This document shows, piece by piece, positions 8,121 through 16,660 of a stretch of 64,000 bases of DNA. The notes under the pieces were generated by a model that did not search any database, had not been told where the DNA came from, and saw nothing but the letters and a program-made list of their open reading frames with translations. The stretch is from Pseudomonadota bacterium. GTDB taxonomy: Bacteria > Pseudomonadota > Gammaproteobacteria > Burkholderiales > Burkholderiaceae_E. The stretch lies in NCBI GenBank assembly GCA_023388075.1, contig JAEWGX010000061.1, forward strand, positions 62,001 through 126,000, in the 5' to 3' direction. The position numbers were made by a program, and so were the translations under genes. Numbering within the stretch: position 1 is the stretch's first letter; every line of letters begins with the position of its first letter.

Positions 8121-9431
8121 TCAGGTCCTGGAGAGAGCCTGGTCGAGGTCCGCGATCAGGTCGTCGCCGTGCTCCACGCCGACCGAGAGTCGGACCGTGT
8201 CCTCCGTGACGCCCGCCTTGGCGAGCTCCTCGGGCGAGAGTTGGCGGTGTGTGGTGGACGCAGGATGGGTGGCAAGCGACTTGACGTCGCCGATGTTGAC
8301 CAGCCGGGTGAAGAGCTGCAGGGCATCCAGGAAGCGCGCGCCCGCGTCACGGGCGCTGCCCTGGGTCGCCTTGACGCCGAACGTGAGCAGGCCCGATGCC
8401 TTGCCGGACAGGTACTTGCCGACGAGCGCATGGTCCGGATGATCCTCGAGACCGGCGTAGCTCACCCAGGCGACCTTGGGATGGCTCTTCAGGTGGCGGG
8501 CCACCCGCATCGTGTTCTCGCAGATGCGATCCATGCGCAGCGCGAGCGTCTCGATACCTTGCAGGATCAGGAACGCGTTGAACGGCGAGATCGCCGCGCC
8601 GGTGTTGCGCAACGGAACGACGCGCGCGCGACCGATGTAGGCGGCAGGCCCGAGCGCTTCCGTGTAAACCACCCCGTGATAGCTCACGTCGGGCTCGTTC
8701 AGCCGGCGGAACCGCTCCTTGTGCTGCGCCCACGGGAACTTGCCGGAGTCCACGATGACGCCGCCGATGCTCGTACCGTGGCCACCGAGGTACTTGGTGA
8801 GCGAATGGATCACGATGTCCGCGCCGTGCTCGATCGGCCGGCACAGGTAGGGCGTGGGCACGGTGTTGTCCACGATGAGCGGCACGCCATGCTGGTGCGC
8901 CACCTCGGCGAGCCGGCCGATATCGGTGACCCGGCCCTGCGGATTGCCCATCGACTCCACGAACACCGCCTTGGTGCGCGCATCGATCAGCTTGCCGAGC
9001 GACGCGGGATCGGTCTGGTCGCCGAAGCGGGTCTCGATGCCGAACTGCGGCAGCGTGTGAGCGAAGAGGTTGTAGGTGCCGCCGTAGAGCGCGCTCGCGG
9101 ACACGATGTTGTCGCCGGCTTCCGCGATGGTCTGGATCGCATAGGTCACCGCGGCCTGGCCGGAAGCGAGGGCAAGGCCCGCGATGCCGCCCTCGAGCGC
9201 CGCGACGCGCTGCTCCAGCACGTCCTGGGTCGGGTTCATGATGCGGGTGTAGATGTTCCCCTGCACCTTGAGGTCGAAGAGATCCGCGCCATGCTGGGCA
9301 TCGTCGAACGCATAGGCGACGGTCTGGAAGATCGGTACCGCGGCGGCCCTCGTGGTCGGGTCCGGCCGGTAGCCGCCATGCACGGAGAGCGTCTCGAATC
9401 GCCAGTTGGCGCGGGGGTCGGTCATGGTCAT
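8121..9431 (-). CDS. metY: O-acetylhomoserine sulfhydrylase family enzyme
   Basis: A PLP enzyme of the cystathionine gamma-synthase family that most likely makes homocysteine from O-acetylhomoserine and sulfide. The 436-aa length, the opening FETLSVHGGYRPDPTTRA, and the large insertion that sets MetY apart from MetB all fit. The PLP lysine is K213 in SLTKYLGGHGT. The ATG at 9431 is preferred over an in-frame one at 9464, which lies inside an 18-bp palindrome. A second, more distant family member lies at 39498-40790. Serine acetyltransferase is the divergent neighbour, making a small sulfur-assimilation cluster. Confidence 0.88.
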   Translation of the reverse strand: MTMTDPRANWRFETLSVHGGYRPDPTTRAAAVPIFQTVAYAFDDAQHGADLFDLKVQGNIYTRIMNPTQDVLEQRVAALEGGIAGLALASGQAAVTYAIQTIAEAGDNIVSASALYGGTYNLFAHTLPQFGIETRFGDQTDPASLGKLIDARTKAVFVESMGNPQGRVTDIGRLAEVAHQHGVPLIVDNTVPTPYLCRPIEHGADIVIHSLTKYLGGHGTSIGGVIVDSGKFPWAQHKERFRRLNEPDVSYHGVVYTEALGPAAYIGRARVVPLRNTGAAISPFNAFLILQGIETLALRMDRICENTMRVARHLKSHPKVAWVSYAGLEDHPDHALVGKYLSGKASGLLTFGVKATQGSARDAGARFLDALQLFTRLVNIGDVKSLATHPASTTHRQLSPEELAKAGVTEDTVRLSVGVEHGDDLIADLDQALSRT

Positions 9432-9446
9432 CTCGCTGCTGGTTGG

Positions 9447-9464
9447 GTGGGGCGATCGCCCCAC
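9447..9464. promoter_or_regulatory. 18-bp perfect palindrome upstream of metY
   Basis: GTGGGGCGATCGCCCCAC reads the same on both strands and lies 15 bp before the metY start codon, in the intergenic region shared with cysE. Its position would suit an operator that blocks initiation. I do not recognise the binding protein, and a plain RNA hairpin in the metY leader is also possible. Confidence 0.4.
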
Positions 9465-9714
9465 GGTGGTCTGCGCGTGCCGGCGGCGGTCAAGACCTGC
9501 GCTGGCCGGCTCGTCGAGGGCGCTAGTCTACCGCTCTCCGCCGGACGGCCCGCCTGCCCCTGGACCCATCCCGATGCAGCGGGCTTGCGGCGCAGCAGGG
9601 CCGGGCCGCTGCCACCTGCCTCGTCCGGGAGAGGCACGGCGTGCGCTTCGTGAAGAGGCTCGCGGCCGGGACGGCGGTATAGTGGTGGCATTCGCAACGC
9701 TATCGCGAGGAGCC

Positions 9715-10635
9715 ATGACGTCCGCGCATCAACTGGGAGTGGAGGAAGTCGTCGCCAGGCTGCGGGACCTGCGCAACGCATCGCTGCAACAGCGACACCG
9801 TGACGGCCGGCCGCCGAAGCTGCCGTCCCGCGAGGCGATCACGGAGATCGTCGGCAACCTGTCCGCCGCCATGTTCCCGAACCGGCTCGGCCGGCCGGAC
9901 CTGACCGACGAGGGAATCGATCACTACGTCGGCAACCTCCTCGACGTCGCACTGCACGCGCTGAACGAGCAGCTGCGACGCGAGTTGCTGTTCGTCTCGA
10001 ATCTGGACGGGCTGAGCCAGACGGACGCCGATCGCGCGGCTTCGATCACGCGGGAGTTCGCGCGCAGCCTGCCGCGCATCCGCGAGCTCCTGGATACCGA
10101 CATTCTCGCGGCCTACCAGGGCGATCCGGCGGCCCGCAGCGTGGACGAGGTGCTGATCTGCTATCCCGGCGTCACCGCGATCGCCCACTATCGGATGGCC
10201 AACGTCCTGTATCGCCTCGGCGTGCCGCTCACCGCGCGCATGATCGCGGAGCTCGCGCATTCGCTGACCGGCATCGACATCCATCCGGGCGCGCAGATCG
10301 GCGAGCGCTTCTTCATCGACCACGGCACCGGCGTCGTGATCGGGGAGACGGCGATCATCGGCAACAACGTGCGTCTCTACCAGGCGGTCACGCTCGGCGC
10401 CAAGCGCTTCCCGGCGCGCGAGGACGGCAGCCTGGTGAAGGGCGAGCCGCGCCATCCGATCGTCGAGGACGACGTGGTGATCTACGCGGGCGCCACCGTG
10501 CTCGGACGGGTCACCATCGGGCGCGGGTCCACGATCGGTGGGAACGTCTGGCTCACGCGCAGCGTGCCGCCAGGCAGCAACGTGTCGCAGGCCCAGACGA
10601 CGGACGCCGTCATCGGCTCGGGCAGCGGCAAGTAG
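9715..10635 (+). CDS. cysE: Serine O-acetyltransferase (EpsC-type)
   Basis: Acetylates serine with acetyl-CoA to O-acetylserine, the precursor of cysteine. The 306-aa protein has an N-terminal helical region followed by the left-handed beta-helix of hexapeptide repeats (IHPGAQIGERFFIDHGTG, VVIGETAIIGNNVRLY, GRVTIGRGSTIGGNVWL). The long N-terminus is typical of the EpsC-like branch. The ATG at 9715 follows GCGAGGAG. TATAGT at 9678-9683 could be its -10 box. It is divergent from metY and converges on the next gene. Confidence 0.9.
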   Translation: MTSAHQLGVEEVVARLRDLRNASLQQRHRDGRPPKLPSREAITEIVGNLSAAMFPNRLGRPDLTDEGIDHYVGNLLDVALHALNEQLRRELLFVSNLDGLSQTDADRAASITREFARSLPRIRELLDTDILAAYQGDPAARSVDEVLICYPGVTAIAHYRMANVLYRLGVPLTARMIAELAHSLTGIDIHPGAQIGERFFIDHGTGVVIGETAIIGNNVRLYQAVTLGAKRFPAREDGSLVKGEPRHPIVEDDVVIYAGATVLGRVTIGRGSTIGGNVWLTRSVPPGSNVSQAQTTDAVIGSGSGK

Positions 10636-10645
10636 GCCTAGGGCG

Positions 10646-10665
10646 GGCCGGGGCCGGCCCCGGCC
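10646..10665. terminator. 20-bp GC palindrome between convergent genes
   Basis: GGCCGGGGCCGGCCCCGGCC is a perfect 20-bp palindrome lying between the stop codons of cysE and the convergent DUF4124 gene. It would form a very stable hairpin from either strand and may end transcription in both directions. There is no T-run, so Rho-independent action is uncertain. Confidence 0.35.
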
Positions 10666-10671
10666 GGGGCA

Positions 10672-11376
10672 TCAGAAGCGGATCGAGGGGGTCGGATCGG
10701 GCGCCCGCGCCGCGGCGCCCGCCTGGACCTGGCGCCGGTACTGCTCGATCGCCGAGAGGTTGTCCCCCGCGGCGGAGGGCGCCTGCTCCGTCACGGTTTC
10801 CCGCTGCACGGTGACCGTGAGCTTCTGCGGCGCGGGCGGCGTCATCGGAACGGCGGCAGCCTGCTTGTAGCTCTTCGGCAGTTGCGAGGTACGCGGATAG
10901 CCGGCGGCATTGAGGACGCGATCGTATGCGCCGGTCTCGAAGCCCACCAACCGCTCGCGTCCGACCGTCATCGCCGGAAAGCTGTTGTCCGAGAAGCCCA
11001 GCGCCTTGAAGGCGTCGAAGTCCGCGGCGGTGCCGATGGTCCGCTCGCTGTACGGAACGCCGCGGCTCGCGAGGTGCTGCCGGGCCGATGCGCATGGCGC
11101 GCAGCCGTCCGCCGTATAGAGCACGACCGGGAACCGGTCGCGGGCCAGCTTCAGCTCGTAGGGCAACTGCACCTGTGCCGGCGCGCTCTCCTCGGCGACG
11201 GCGACCGACGGCTCCTCGGCGGAGCGGTCGCCCATCAGGCGTGCGCCGGTGGCCGGCGGAACGTCGCTGTAGACGACGGTGCCCTCGGGCGAACGCCACT
11301 TGTATTGCGCCGCGGCCGGCACCGCGACGGTAGCCACGGCGACCAGGACCAGGCCATCGACCAGGATGCGCTTCAT
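10672..11376 (-). CDS. DUF4124 / glutaredoxin-like exported protein
   Basis: A 234-aa protein. Residues 1-23 look like a signal peptide (LVAVATVAVPAAAQ). A DUF4124 segment follows (YKWRSPEGTVVYSDVPP). A glutaredoxin-like domain begins near residue 82 (FPVVLYTADGCAPCASARQ) with a CxxC active site at C92 and C95 and the cis-Pro-like segment SFPAMTVG. The tail is low in complexity. This suggests a periplasmic thiol-disulfide protein; the partner is unknown. The ATG at 11376 has GGGGA upstream; an in-frame ATG at 11388 is possible. It may be co-transcribed with the upstream oligopeptidase gene, 73 bp away. Confidence 0.75.
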   Translation of the reverse strand: MKRILVDGLVLVAVATVAVPAAAQYKWRSPEGTVVYSDVPPATGARLMGDRSAEEPSVAVAEESAPAQVQLPYELKLARDRFPVVLYTADGCAPCASARQHLASRGVPYSERTIGTAADFDAFKALGFSDNSFPAMTVGRERLVGFETGAYDRVLNAAGYPRTSQLPKSYKQAAAVPMTPPAPQKLTVTVQRETVTEQAPSAAGDNLSAIEQYRRQVQAGAAARAPDPTPSIRF

Positions 11377-11449
11377 GCCATTCCCCATGGGTTGGACGGC
11401 GCCCGCAGCGCCGGCCCGCGCGACTTGCATCGCGCCTGGCCGAGGCCGT

Positions 11450-13597
11450 TCAGGCGGCTTCTTCGACCATCCCATTATGTCGGAGCAGGGCCTCCAGACG
11501 GGGCTCGCGACCTCTGAACGCCCGGAACGAGTCGATGGCCGGTCGACTTCCACCGACCGACAGAATCTCCCGCAGGAATCGCGACCCGGTTTCCGGATTG
11601 AAGAGCCCTTCCTCCTCGAACGCGGCGAAGCAGTCGGCCGACAGCACCTCGGCCCACTTGTAGCTGTAGTAGCCGGCGGCGTAGCCACCCGCGAAGATGT
11701 GGCTGAAGCTGTTCTGGAAGCGGTTGAAGGACGGCGGGATGAACGCCGCGACCTCTGCGCGCACCCGGTCCAGGATCGCCTGGATCGGGTCCGGTCCGTC
11801 GCCGGCGGCCTTCGCGGGCTCCGTCTGCCCGTGCAGCCCCATGTCGAAGAGCGCGAACTCGATCTGGCGCAGGGTCTGCAGGCCGGCCTGGAAGTTTCGG
11901 GCGCGCACCATCCGGTCGAAGAGCTCGCGCGGCATGTCCGCCCCGGTCTGCACGTGCCGGCTCATGGACTCCACGATCTCCCATTCCCATGCCCAGTTCT
12001 CCATGAACTGGCTGGGCAGCTCCACCGCGTCCCACTCCACCCCGGAGATGCCCGAGACCCCGAGCGTGTCGACCTGCGTCAGCATGTGATGCAGGCCGTG
12101 ACCGAACTCGTGGAAGAGGGTACCGACATCGTCGTGCGTCAGCAGGGCGGGCTTGCCGTCCACCGGCGGCTGGAAGTTGCAGACGAGATAGGCCACCGGC
12201 GTCTGCACCAGCCCCAGGCCCCCCGAGCTGTCGGCCGTGACCGACGTCGTGCCGGGGTGGCGGCTGCGGCCGCGGCAGTCGTCCATCCATGCGCCCGGCT
12301 GCTTCGCCTCGCGCGCGTAGAGATCCAGGTAGAACTGTCCGACGAGGCCGTCGTCCGATTCGATTCGGAAGAACTGCACGTCCGGATGCCAGACCTCCGC
12401 GGAATCCGGTCGGATTCGTACCGAGAACATGCGCTCGACCAGCCGGAACAGTCCGTCGAGGACCCGAGGCAACTGGAAGTACTGCTTGACTTCGTTGTCG
12501 GAGAAGGAATAGCGCGCCTGCTTGAGGTGCTCGCTCGCGTAGGCGAGGTCCCAGGCCTGCAGCTCCTCGATGCCAAGGTGCTCGCGCGCATGGGCACGTA
12601 CCTCGGCGAGATCCTTCTCCGCGAACGGGCGGGCGCGCGTTGCGAGATCGCGCAGGAAGGCCTCCACGGCCTCCGGCGATTCCGCCATCTTCGGCACCAG
12701 CGAGACGTGCGCATAGGTGGGGTAGCCGAGCAGCTTCGCTTCCTCAGCCCGCAAGGCGAGGATCCGATGCATGAGCGGCGTGTTGTCCTGCGGCGACCCT
12801 TCGGCGGCGCGAGTCACGTAGGCCCGGTACATCGTCTCCCGAAGCGATGCGTCCTGTGCGTACTGCATCACCGGCAGATAGGAAGGCAGGTGCAGCGTGA
12901 AGCGCCAGCCCTTCGTGCCCTTGCGCTCCGCATCGGCGCGGGCCGCGGCGATCGCGTCGGCCGGCAGGCCCGCAAGGCGGGCAGGATCGTCTACGAGCAG
13001 CTCGAATGCGTTGGTGGCGTCCAGCACGTTCTCCGAGAAGCGCTGCTGCGCGGCGGCAAGCTCTTCCTGGATCTGGGCGAAGCGCTCCCGTCCCGGTGAG
13101 ACCAGCTCGGCGCCGCTCAGGCGGAAGTCGCGCAGCGCGTTGTCCACGACCCGGGCGCGCGCGGCATCGAGCTTCGCGTACTCCTCGCCGTCGCGGAGCG
13201 CCTTGTAGCGCCGGTAGAGTCGCTCGTCCTGTCCGAGCCGCGTCCAGAATTCCGTGATGCGCGGCAGGTTCTCGTTGAAGGTCTCGCGCAATGGCGGCGA
13301 GTTCATCACCGAATTCAGGTGACGCACCATCCCCCAGGCCCGGCCGAGTCGCTCCGTCGCGGCCTCCAGCGGCAGGACGAAGTCGTTCCAGGTAGCCGGC
13401 GTGGCGTCGTCCGTGGCGCGGGCCAGCGCGGCCTCCGCCTCGGCGAGGAGCTGATCGATCGCGGGCGTGACCAGCTCCGGCGTGAAGCTCGCGAAGCGCG
13501 GCAGGTCGCGCTGGTCGAGCAGGGGATTGTCCGGAGTGGCCGCGGCTGCCGCTGCAGCGGCGGCGCTCGCCTCGTTCACTTGCTTGTCGTTCGTCAT
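11450..13597 (-). CDS. prlC: Oligopeptidase A (M3 zinc metallopeptidase)
   Basis: A cytoplasmic thimet-type oligopeptidase that degrades peptides, including cleaved signal peptides. At 715 aa it is slightly longer than the usual 680 because of an Ala-rich N-terminal tail. The zinc motif HEFGH is at residues 496-500, and GYAAGYYSYKWAEVLSADCF near the C-terminus is characteristic of the M3 family. The ATG at 13597 has GAAGGA just upstream; an in-frame ATG at 13615 would overlap the folD stop. It lies 10 bp after folD on the same strand, so the two are probably one operon. Confidence 0.93.
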   Translation of the reverse strand: MTNDKQVNEASAAAAAAAAATPDNPLLDQRDLPRFASFTPELVTPAIDQLLAEAEAALARATDDATPATWNDFVLPLEAATERLGRAWGMVRHLNSVMNSPPLRETFNENLPRITEFWTRLGQDERLYRRYKALRDGEEYAKLDAARARVVDNALRDFRLSGAELVSPGRERFAQIQEELAAAQQRFSENVLDATNAFELLVDDPARLAGLPADAIAAARADAERKGTKGWRFTLHLPSYLPVMQYAQDASLRETMYRAYVTRAAEGSPQDNTPLMHRILALRAEEAKLLGYPTYAHVSLVPKMAESPEAVEAFLRDLATRARPFAEKDLAEVRAHAREHLGIEELQAWDLAYASEHLKQARYSFSDNEVKQYFQLPRVLDGLFRLVERMFSVRIRPDSAEVWHPDVQFFRIESDDGLVGQFYLDLYAREAKQPGAWMDDCRGRSRHPGTTSVTADSSGGLGLVQTPVAYLVCNFQPPVDGKPALLTHDDVGTLFHEFGHGLHHMLTQVDTLGVSGISGVEWDAVELPSQFMENWAWEWEIVESMSRHVQTGADMPRELFDRMVRARNFQAGLQTLRQIEFALFDMGLHGQTEPAKAAGDGPDPIQAILDRVRAEVAAFIPPSFNRFQNSFSHIFAGGYAAGYYSYKWAEVLSADCFAAFEEEGLFNPETGSRFLREILSVGGSRPAIDSFRAFRGREPRLEALLRHNGMVEEAA

Positions 13598-13607
13598 AAG
13601 TCCTTCG

Positions 13608-14462
13608 TCAAACATTCAATCGCTGGCGGGCGACCTGCACGGTATTCGCGAGCAGCATCGCCACGGTCATCGGCCCGACACCTCCGGGCACCGGCGTGAT
13701 CCAGCCCGCCACCTCGCTTGCGGATGCGAAATGCACGTCGCCGCAGAGCTTGCCGTCGTCCCGTCGGTTGATGCCGACATCGATCACCACGGCGCCGGGC
13801 TTGACCATCTCGCCGGTCACCATGTCGGGCCGCCCGACCGCCACGACCAGCACGTCGGCCCGGCGGGCCTGCGCGGCGAGGTCGCGAGTCTTGCTGTTGC
13901 AGATGGTGACGGTGGCGCCGGCCTGCAAGAGCAGGTGCAGCTGCGGCTTGCCTACCAGGTTGCTGGCCCCCACGATCACCGCTTCGGCCCCGCGCAGCGC
14001 GACGCCGGTGTGCTCGATCAGCTTCATCACCCCCAGTGGCGTGCAGGGCACCAGGCGCGGGACGCCGGCGAGCAGGGCGCCGGCGTTGATCAGGTGCAGC
14101 CCGTCGACGTCCTTCTCGGGGTCGATCGCCTCGATGATTCTCCGGCTATCGAGGTGCGCGGGCAGAGGCAACTGGACCAGGATGCCGTCGATCGCGGGAT
14201 CCGCGTTCAGCTCCGCGATGCGGGCGAGCAACCGCTCCTCCGTCAAGTCCGCCGGAAACCGGTCCGAAACCGAGTGAAAGCCCGCCTCTTCGCAGAGCCG
14301 GATCTTGTTGCGCACGTAGACCTGCGAGGCCGGCGAATCGCCGACGAGGACTACCGCAAGCCCCGGACGGCGTCCGGCGGCGAGGCATCGGGCGGCCGCC
14401 TCGGCGGCTTCGGCGCGGCATCGGGCCGCGATGGCGGCGCCGTCGATGAGTCGTGCAGTCAT
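13608..14462 (-). CDS. folD: Bifunctional methylenetetrahydrofolate dehydrogenase/cyclohydrolase
   Basis: Interconverts 5,10-methylene- and 10-formyl-tetrahydrofolate with NADP, feeding purine and fMet synthesis. The 284-aa protein has the catalytic Lys in SQVYVRNK, DGILVQLPLP in the folate site, VGASNLVGKP in the nucleotide-binding loop, and TPVPGGVGPMTVAML at the end. The GASN form of the loop is also that of the E. coli enzyme. It is the promoter-proximal gene of a pair with prlC. Confidence 0.95.
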   Translation of the reverse strand: MTARLIDGAAIAARCRAEAAEAAARCLAAGRRPGLAVVLVGDSPASQVYVRNKIRLCEEAGFHSVSDRFPADLTEERLLARIAELNADPAIDGILVQLPLPAHLDSRRIIEAIDPEKDVDGLHLINAGALLAGVPRLVPCTPLGVMKLIEHTGVALRGAEAVIVGASNLVGKPQLHLLLQAGATVTICNSKTRDLAAQARRADVLVVAVGRPDMVTGEMVKPGAVVIDVGINRRDDGKLCGDVHFASASEVAGWITPVPGGVGPMTVAMLLANTVQVARQRLNV

Positions 14463-14630
14463 GGAAGGAGGCTCCAGGGGGCAGGGCCGGGGCGCGCGTC
14501 CCGCGTCCGGCGTACAAGGCTGGGAAGAAAGCGAGTTTATCCGCTCGCCCCGGGGCTTGAACCCGGGAGGGTCGGGCCCCGACTCACGGAGCAGGCGCGA
14601 GGTCGCGTCGGATCAACGCGGAGTGCCGCC

Positions 14631-15197
14631 GTGTGCCTGATCATCACCAGCCAGACCGGCTTCGCCGAGCTTTCGGAGCGCTTCCTCACCGATGTCTGGC
14701 TCGCCAACCGCGACGGCTTCGGCCTGATGTACGCGCGCAATGGGTGCCTCCACACCTGGCGCGGCCTGCCGGCGCTGGACGGCATCCTTGCCAGCATCCG
14801 GCGCATACCGCCCGGGGTGCCGGCGGCGATCCACTTCCGCAAGGCGACCCGGGGCGTGGTCTCGTCCGCGAACGCCCACCCGCATTGGGTGGTCCCGGAC
14901 CGGATCGCGCTCATGCACAACGGGACGATCGATGACGTGCCGACGCCCGCCGACGGCCTATCCGACACCGCGACCTTCGCCGGGGCCGTGCTGCGGCCGC
15001 TTCTTGCCTCCGATCCCGGCCTGCTGGAGCGACCGGCCTTCGTCCAGTGGTTGGCAGAGCGGGTGGGACATGGCAACCGCCTGGTGGTGCTCTCGGCGGG
15101 TGGCCGGATGGTCCGGGTCAACGGTGCCGCCGGCACCTATCGCGGGGCGCTGTGGTTCTCCAAGGATCCGGCGCGGGCCTGCGAGATGGCCGGCTGA
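14631..15197 (+). CDS. Class II glutamine-amidotransferase-like protein
   Basis: A small 188-aa protein that appears to be a stand-alone N-terminal-nucleophile amidotransferase domain. It starts with Met-Cys (GTG start at 14631, GGAG upstream), which would expose C2 as nucleophile after Met removal. Further class II motifs are DGFGLMYA (28-35), HFRKATRG (68-75) and HNGTI (96-100). Similar small proteins are known to me from phage and bacterial genomes without a defined role. No synthase domain is fused to it and the acceptor is unknown. It is divergent from folD and stands directly before a tRNA pair. Confidence 0.65.
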   Translation: MCLIITSQTGFAELSERFLTDVWLANRDGFGLMYARNGCLHTWRGLPALDGILASIRRIPPGVPAAIHFRKATRGVVSSANAHPHWVVPDRIALMHNGTIDDVPTPADGLSDTATFAGAVLRPLLASDPGLLERPAFVQWLAERVGHGNRLVVLSAGGRMVRVNGAAGTYRGALWFSKDPARACEMAG

Positions 15198-15259
15198 GCG
15201 CCGTCGGGGTCCCGCGATGGGGCGCGCTTGTGCTCAGTGCAGCCGGTGAGCGGTTGGAT

Positions 15260-15289
15260 TTGCCACTTGCGCATGCCTCACGCTATTAT
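15260..15289 (+). promoter_or_regulatory. Promoter of the tRNA-Ala/tRNA-Glu unit
   Basis: TTGCCA at 15260-15265 and TATTAT at 15284-15289 are separated by 18 bp, a good sigma-70 promoter 14 bp before the tRNA-Ala gene. The segment after the -10 box (ACGGGC) is GC-rich, as in stringently controlled stable-RNA promoters. Confidence 0.7.
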
Positions 15290-15302
15290 TACGGGCTTGC
15301 TC

Positions 15303-15378
<76 letters not shown>

Positions 15379-15450
15379 GTTCCAGGCTCGGCCGTTCGCG
15401 GCAGGATTCTGTCGAAACCGGTCCGAGCAGACAAACAAGGCATCGCCTCA

Positions 15451-15526
15451 GTCCCGTTCGTCTAGAGGCCTAGGACATCACCCTTTCACGGTGAGTACAG
15501 GGGTTCGAATCCCCTACGGGACGCCA
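15451..15526 (+). tRNA. tRNA-Glu (anticodon TTC)
   Basis: A 76-nt gene with encoded CCA. The acceptor stem GTCCCGT pairs with ACGGGAC. The anticodon stem TCACC/GGTGA encloses CTTTCAC, giving anticodon TTC for glutamate. The T arm is GGGGTTCGAATCCCC. It lies 72 bp after tRNA-Ala and is probably cut from the same transcript. Confidence 0.97.
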
Positions 15527-15913
15527 TCATTCCACTTTCGGCCGGTTCGGAGACACCAGACGGGCCGAAGCGCGGCTCGAACAGCTCCATCGCCGCGATC
15601 TTGAAGGGTGCTTGTGCGGTCGCCATGACCTGGTGCCGACGTAGTGGCGACGGGGCAGGGGCCGGGCGAGCTTGGATCCGCCACTTCGTCCTGACCGCCG
15701 CCCCACCACCGTCGGCGAGCGGGGGCGCCGGTGTCGACGCCGCTGTCCTTTGATGTAGGGTCTCCTCCGCCTCGCTCCAGCATGCTGTCGACGCTTCGGC
15801 TCTGAAGCGCGTGTCCGGAACGGGATGTCACCAGCATAGCCGGCGGATCGACGAGGTCAACCCGGGGCAACCCTTGTCAACCGGAACGGCGCTAAGGGCA
15901 AACCCGCACGCGC
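15527..15913. other. 387-bp stretch with no convincing gene
   Basis: Between tRNA-Glu and the LuxR-type regulator no ORF shows recognisable protein similarity. A 118-codon minus-strand frame runs into the tRNA and looks random. A 45-codon minus-strand frame starting with ATG near 15627 also ends inside the tRNA. No clear terminator for the tRNA transcript was found. The promoter of the gene ending at 15914 is not here, because that gene is transcribed towards this region. Confidence 0.5.
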
Positions 15914-16660
15914 CTACTGCATCTCCTCGACCCGGATACCGCTGCGGTTCGCGGCGACCACCACCTGCGCCCGCGTGGCCACGCCGAGCGCGCGCAGTAC
16001 GGCACTCACGTGGACCTTGACCGTGCCTTCCGCGAGGTCCAGCTCCCGGCAGATGGCCTTGTTCGGCAGGCCGAGCAGCATCAGCCGCAGCACGCCGCGC
16101 TGGCGTTCCGTGAGCCCGAGATGACGCCCGTCGCTGTACTCCCGGGCTGGCGGCCGCGGCATGGGCGCAAGGGGTGGCAGGTGCGCAGCGGCGCCGGCCG
16201 CGGGCGGCTGGTGGATGTCCCGGATCTCTCCGGGGGGAGAGGCCGGGGGGGCCGGCAGGCCGCGCTGGTTGAAGTCCGGGAATGCCGTCATGCCGGCGAG
16301 CACCCGCCGTATGGTGACCAGCAGCTGGTCCATGCCGTAGCTCTTCGGGATGAACCCGACCGCGCCGGCTGCCTGGCTGGCCTGCACGGTGGCGGCATCA
16401 TAGACGGCCGACACGGCGACGACGCGGCTGCCGGGCGCGCGCGTGCGGAAGCCGCCGATGGTGGCGGTACCGCAGGCATCCGGCAGGTTGAGGTCAAGCA
16501 GCACGAGATCCGGGAGCGGCTGCGTCGAGAGCTGGCGGAACGCCTCCTGCAGCGAGCCGGCGGGGACCACGACGACATCTTCGGAGAGGAGCTCCAACGC
16601 GGTGCGCAACGCGCCACGCATCATTGGATGGTCGTCCACAACCAGCACTCTCAAGGCCAT
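15914..16660 (-). CDS. LuxR-type (NarL/FixJ) response regulator, orphan
   Basis: A 248-aa two-domain regulator. The receiver (residues 1-125) has the acidic pair VDDHP at 9-10, phospho-acceptor D56 in LLDLNLP and K106 in FIPKSYG. The LuxR-type helix-turn-helix lies at about 180-240 (LTERQRGVLRLMLLGLPNKAI, then AEGTVKVHVSAVL). The domains are joined by a proline- and alanine-rich linker of about 45 residues, longer than normal. No histidine kinase gene is nearby. The ATG at 16660 is chosen because the receiver begins there (MALRVLVVDD); an upstream ATG at 16696 is unlikely. Confidence 0.88.
   Translation of the reverse strand: MALRVLVVDDHPMMRGALRTALELLSEDVVVVPAGSLQEAFRQLSTQPLPDLVLLDLNLPDACGTATIGGFRTRAPGSRVVAVSAVYDAATVQASQAAGAVGFIPKSYGMDQLLVTIRRVLAGMTAFPDFNQRGLPAPPASPPGEIRDIHQPPAAGAAAHLPPLAPMPRPPAREYSDGRHLGLTERQRGVLRLMLLGLPNKAICRELDLAEGTVKVHVSAVLRALGVATRAQVVVAANRSGIRVEEMQ

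Noticed and set aside
13608..14462. Ala in the FolD VGASN motif as a loss of a key Arg
   Set aside because: The E. coli enzyme also reads GASN at this site, so it is a normal variant.
15451..15526. tRNA-Glu as an attachment site of an integrated element
   Set aside because: No second copy of the tRNA 3' end, no integrase and no cargo genes are visible nearby.
15490..15627. 45-codon minus-strand frame beside tRNA-Glu
   Set aside because: It ends inside the tRNA gene and its sequence resembles no protein family I know.
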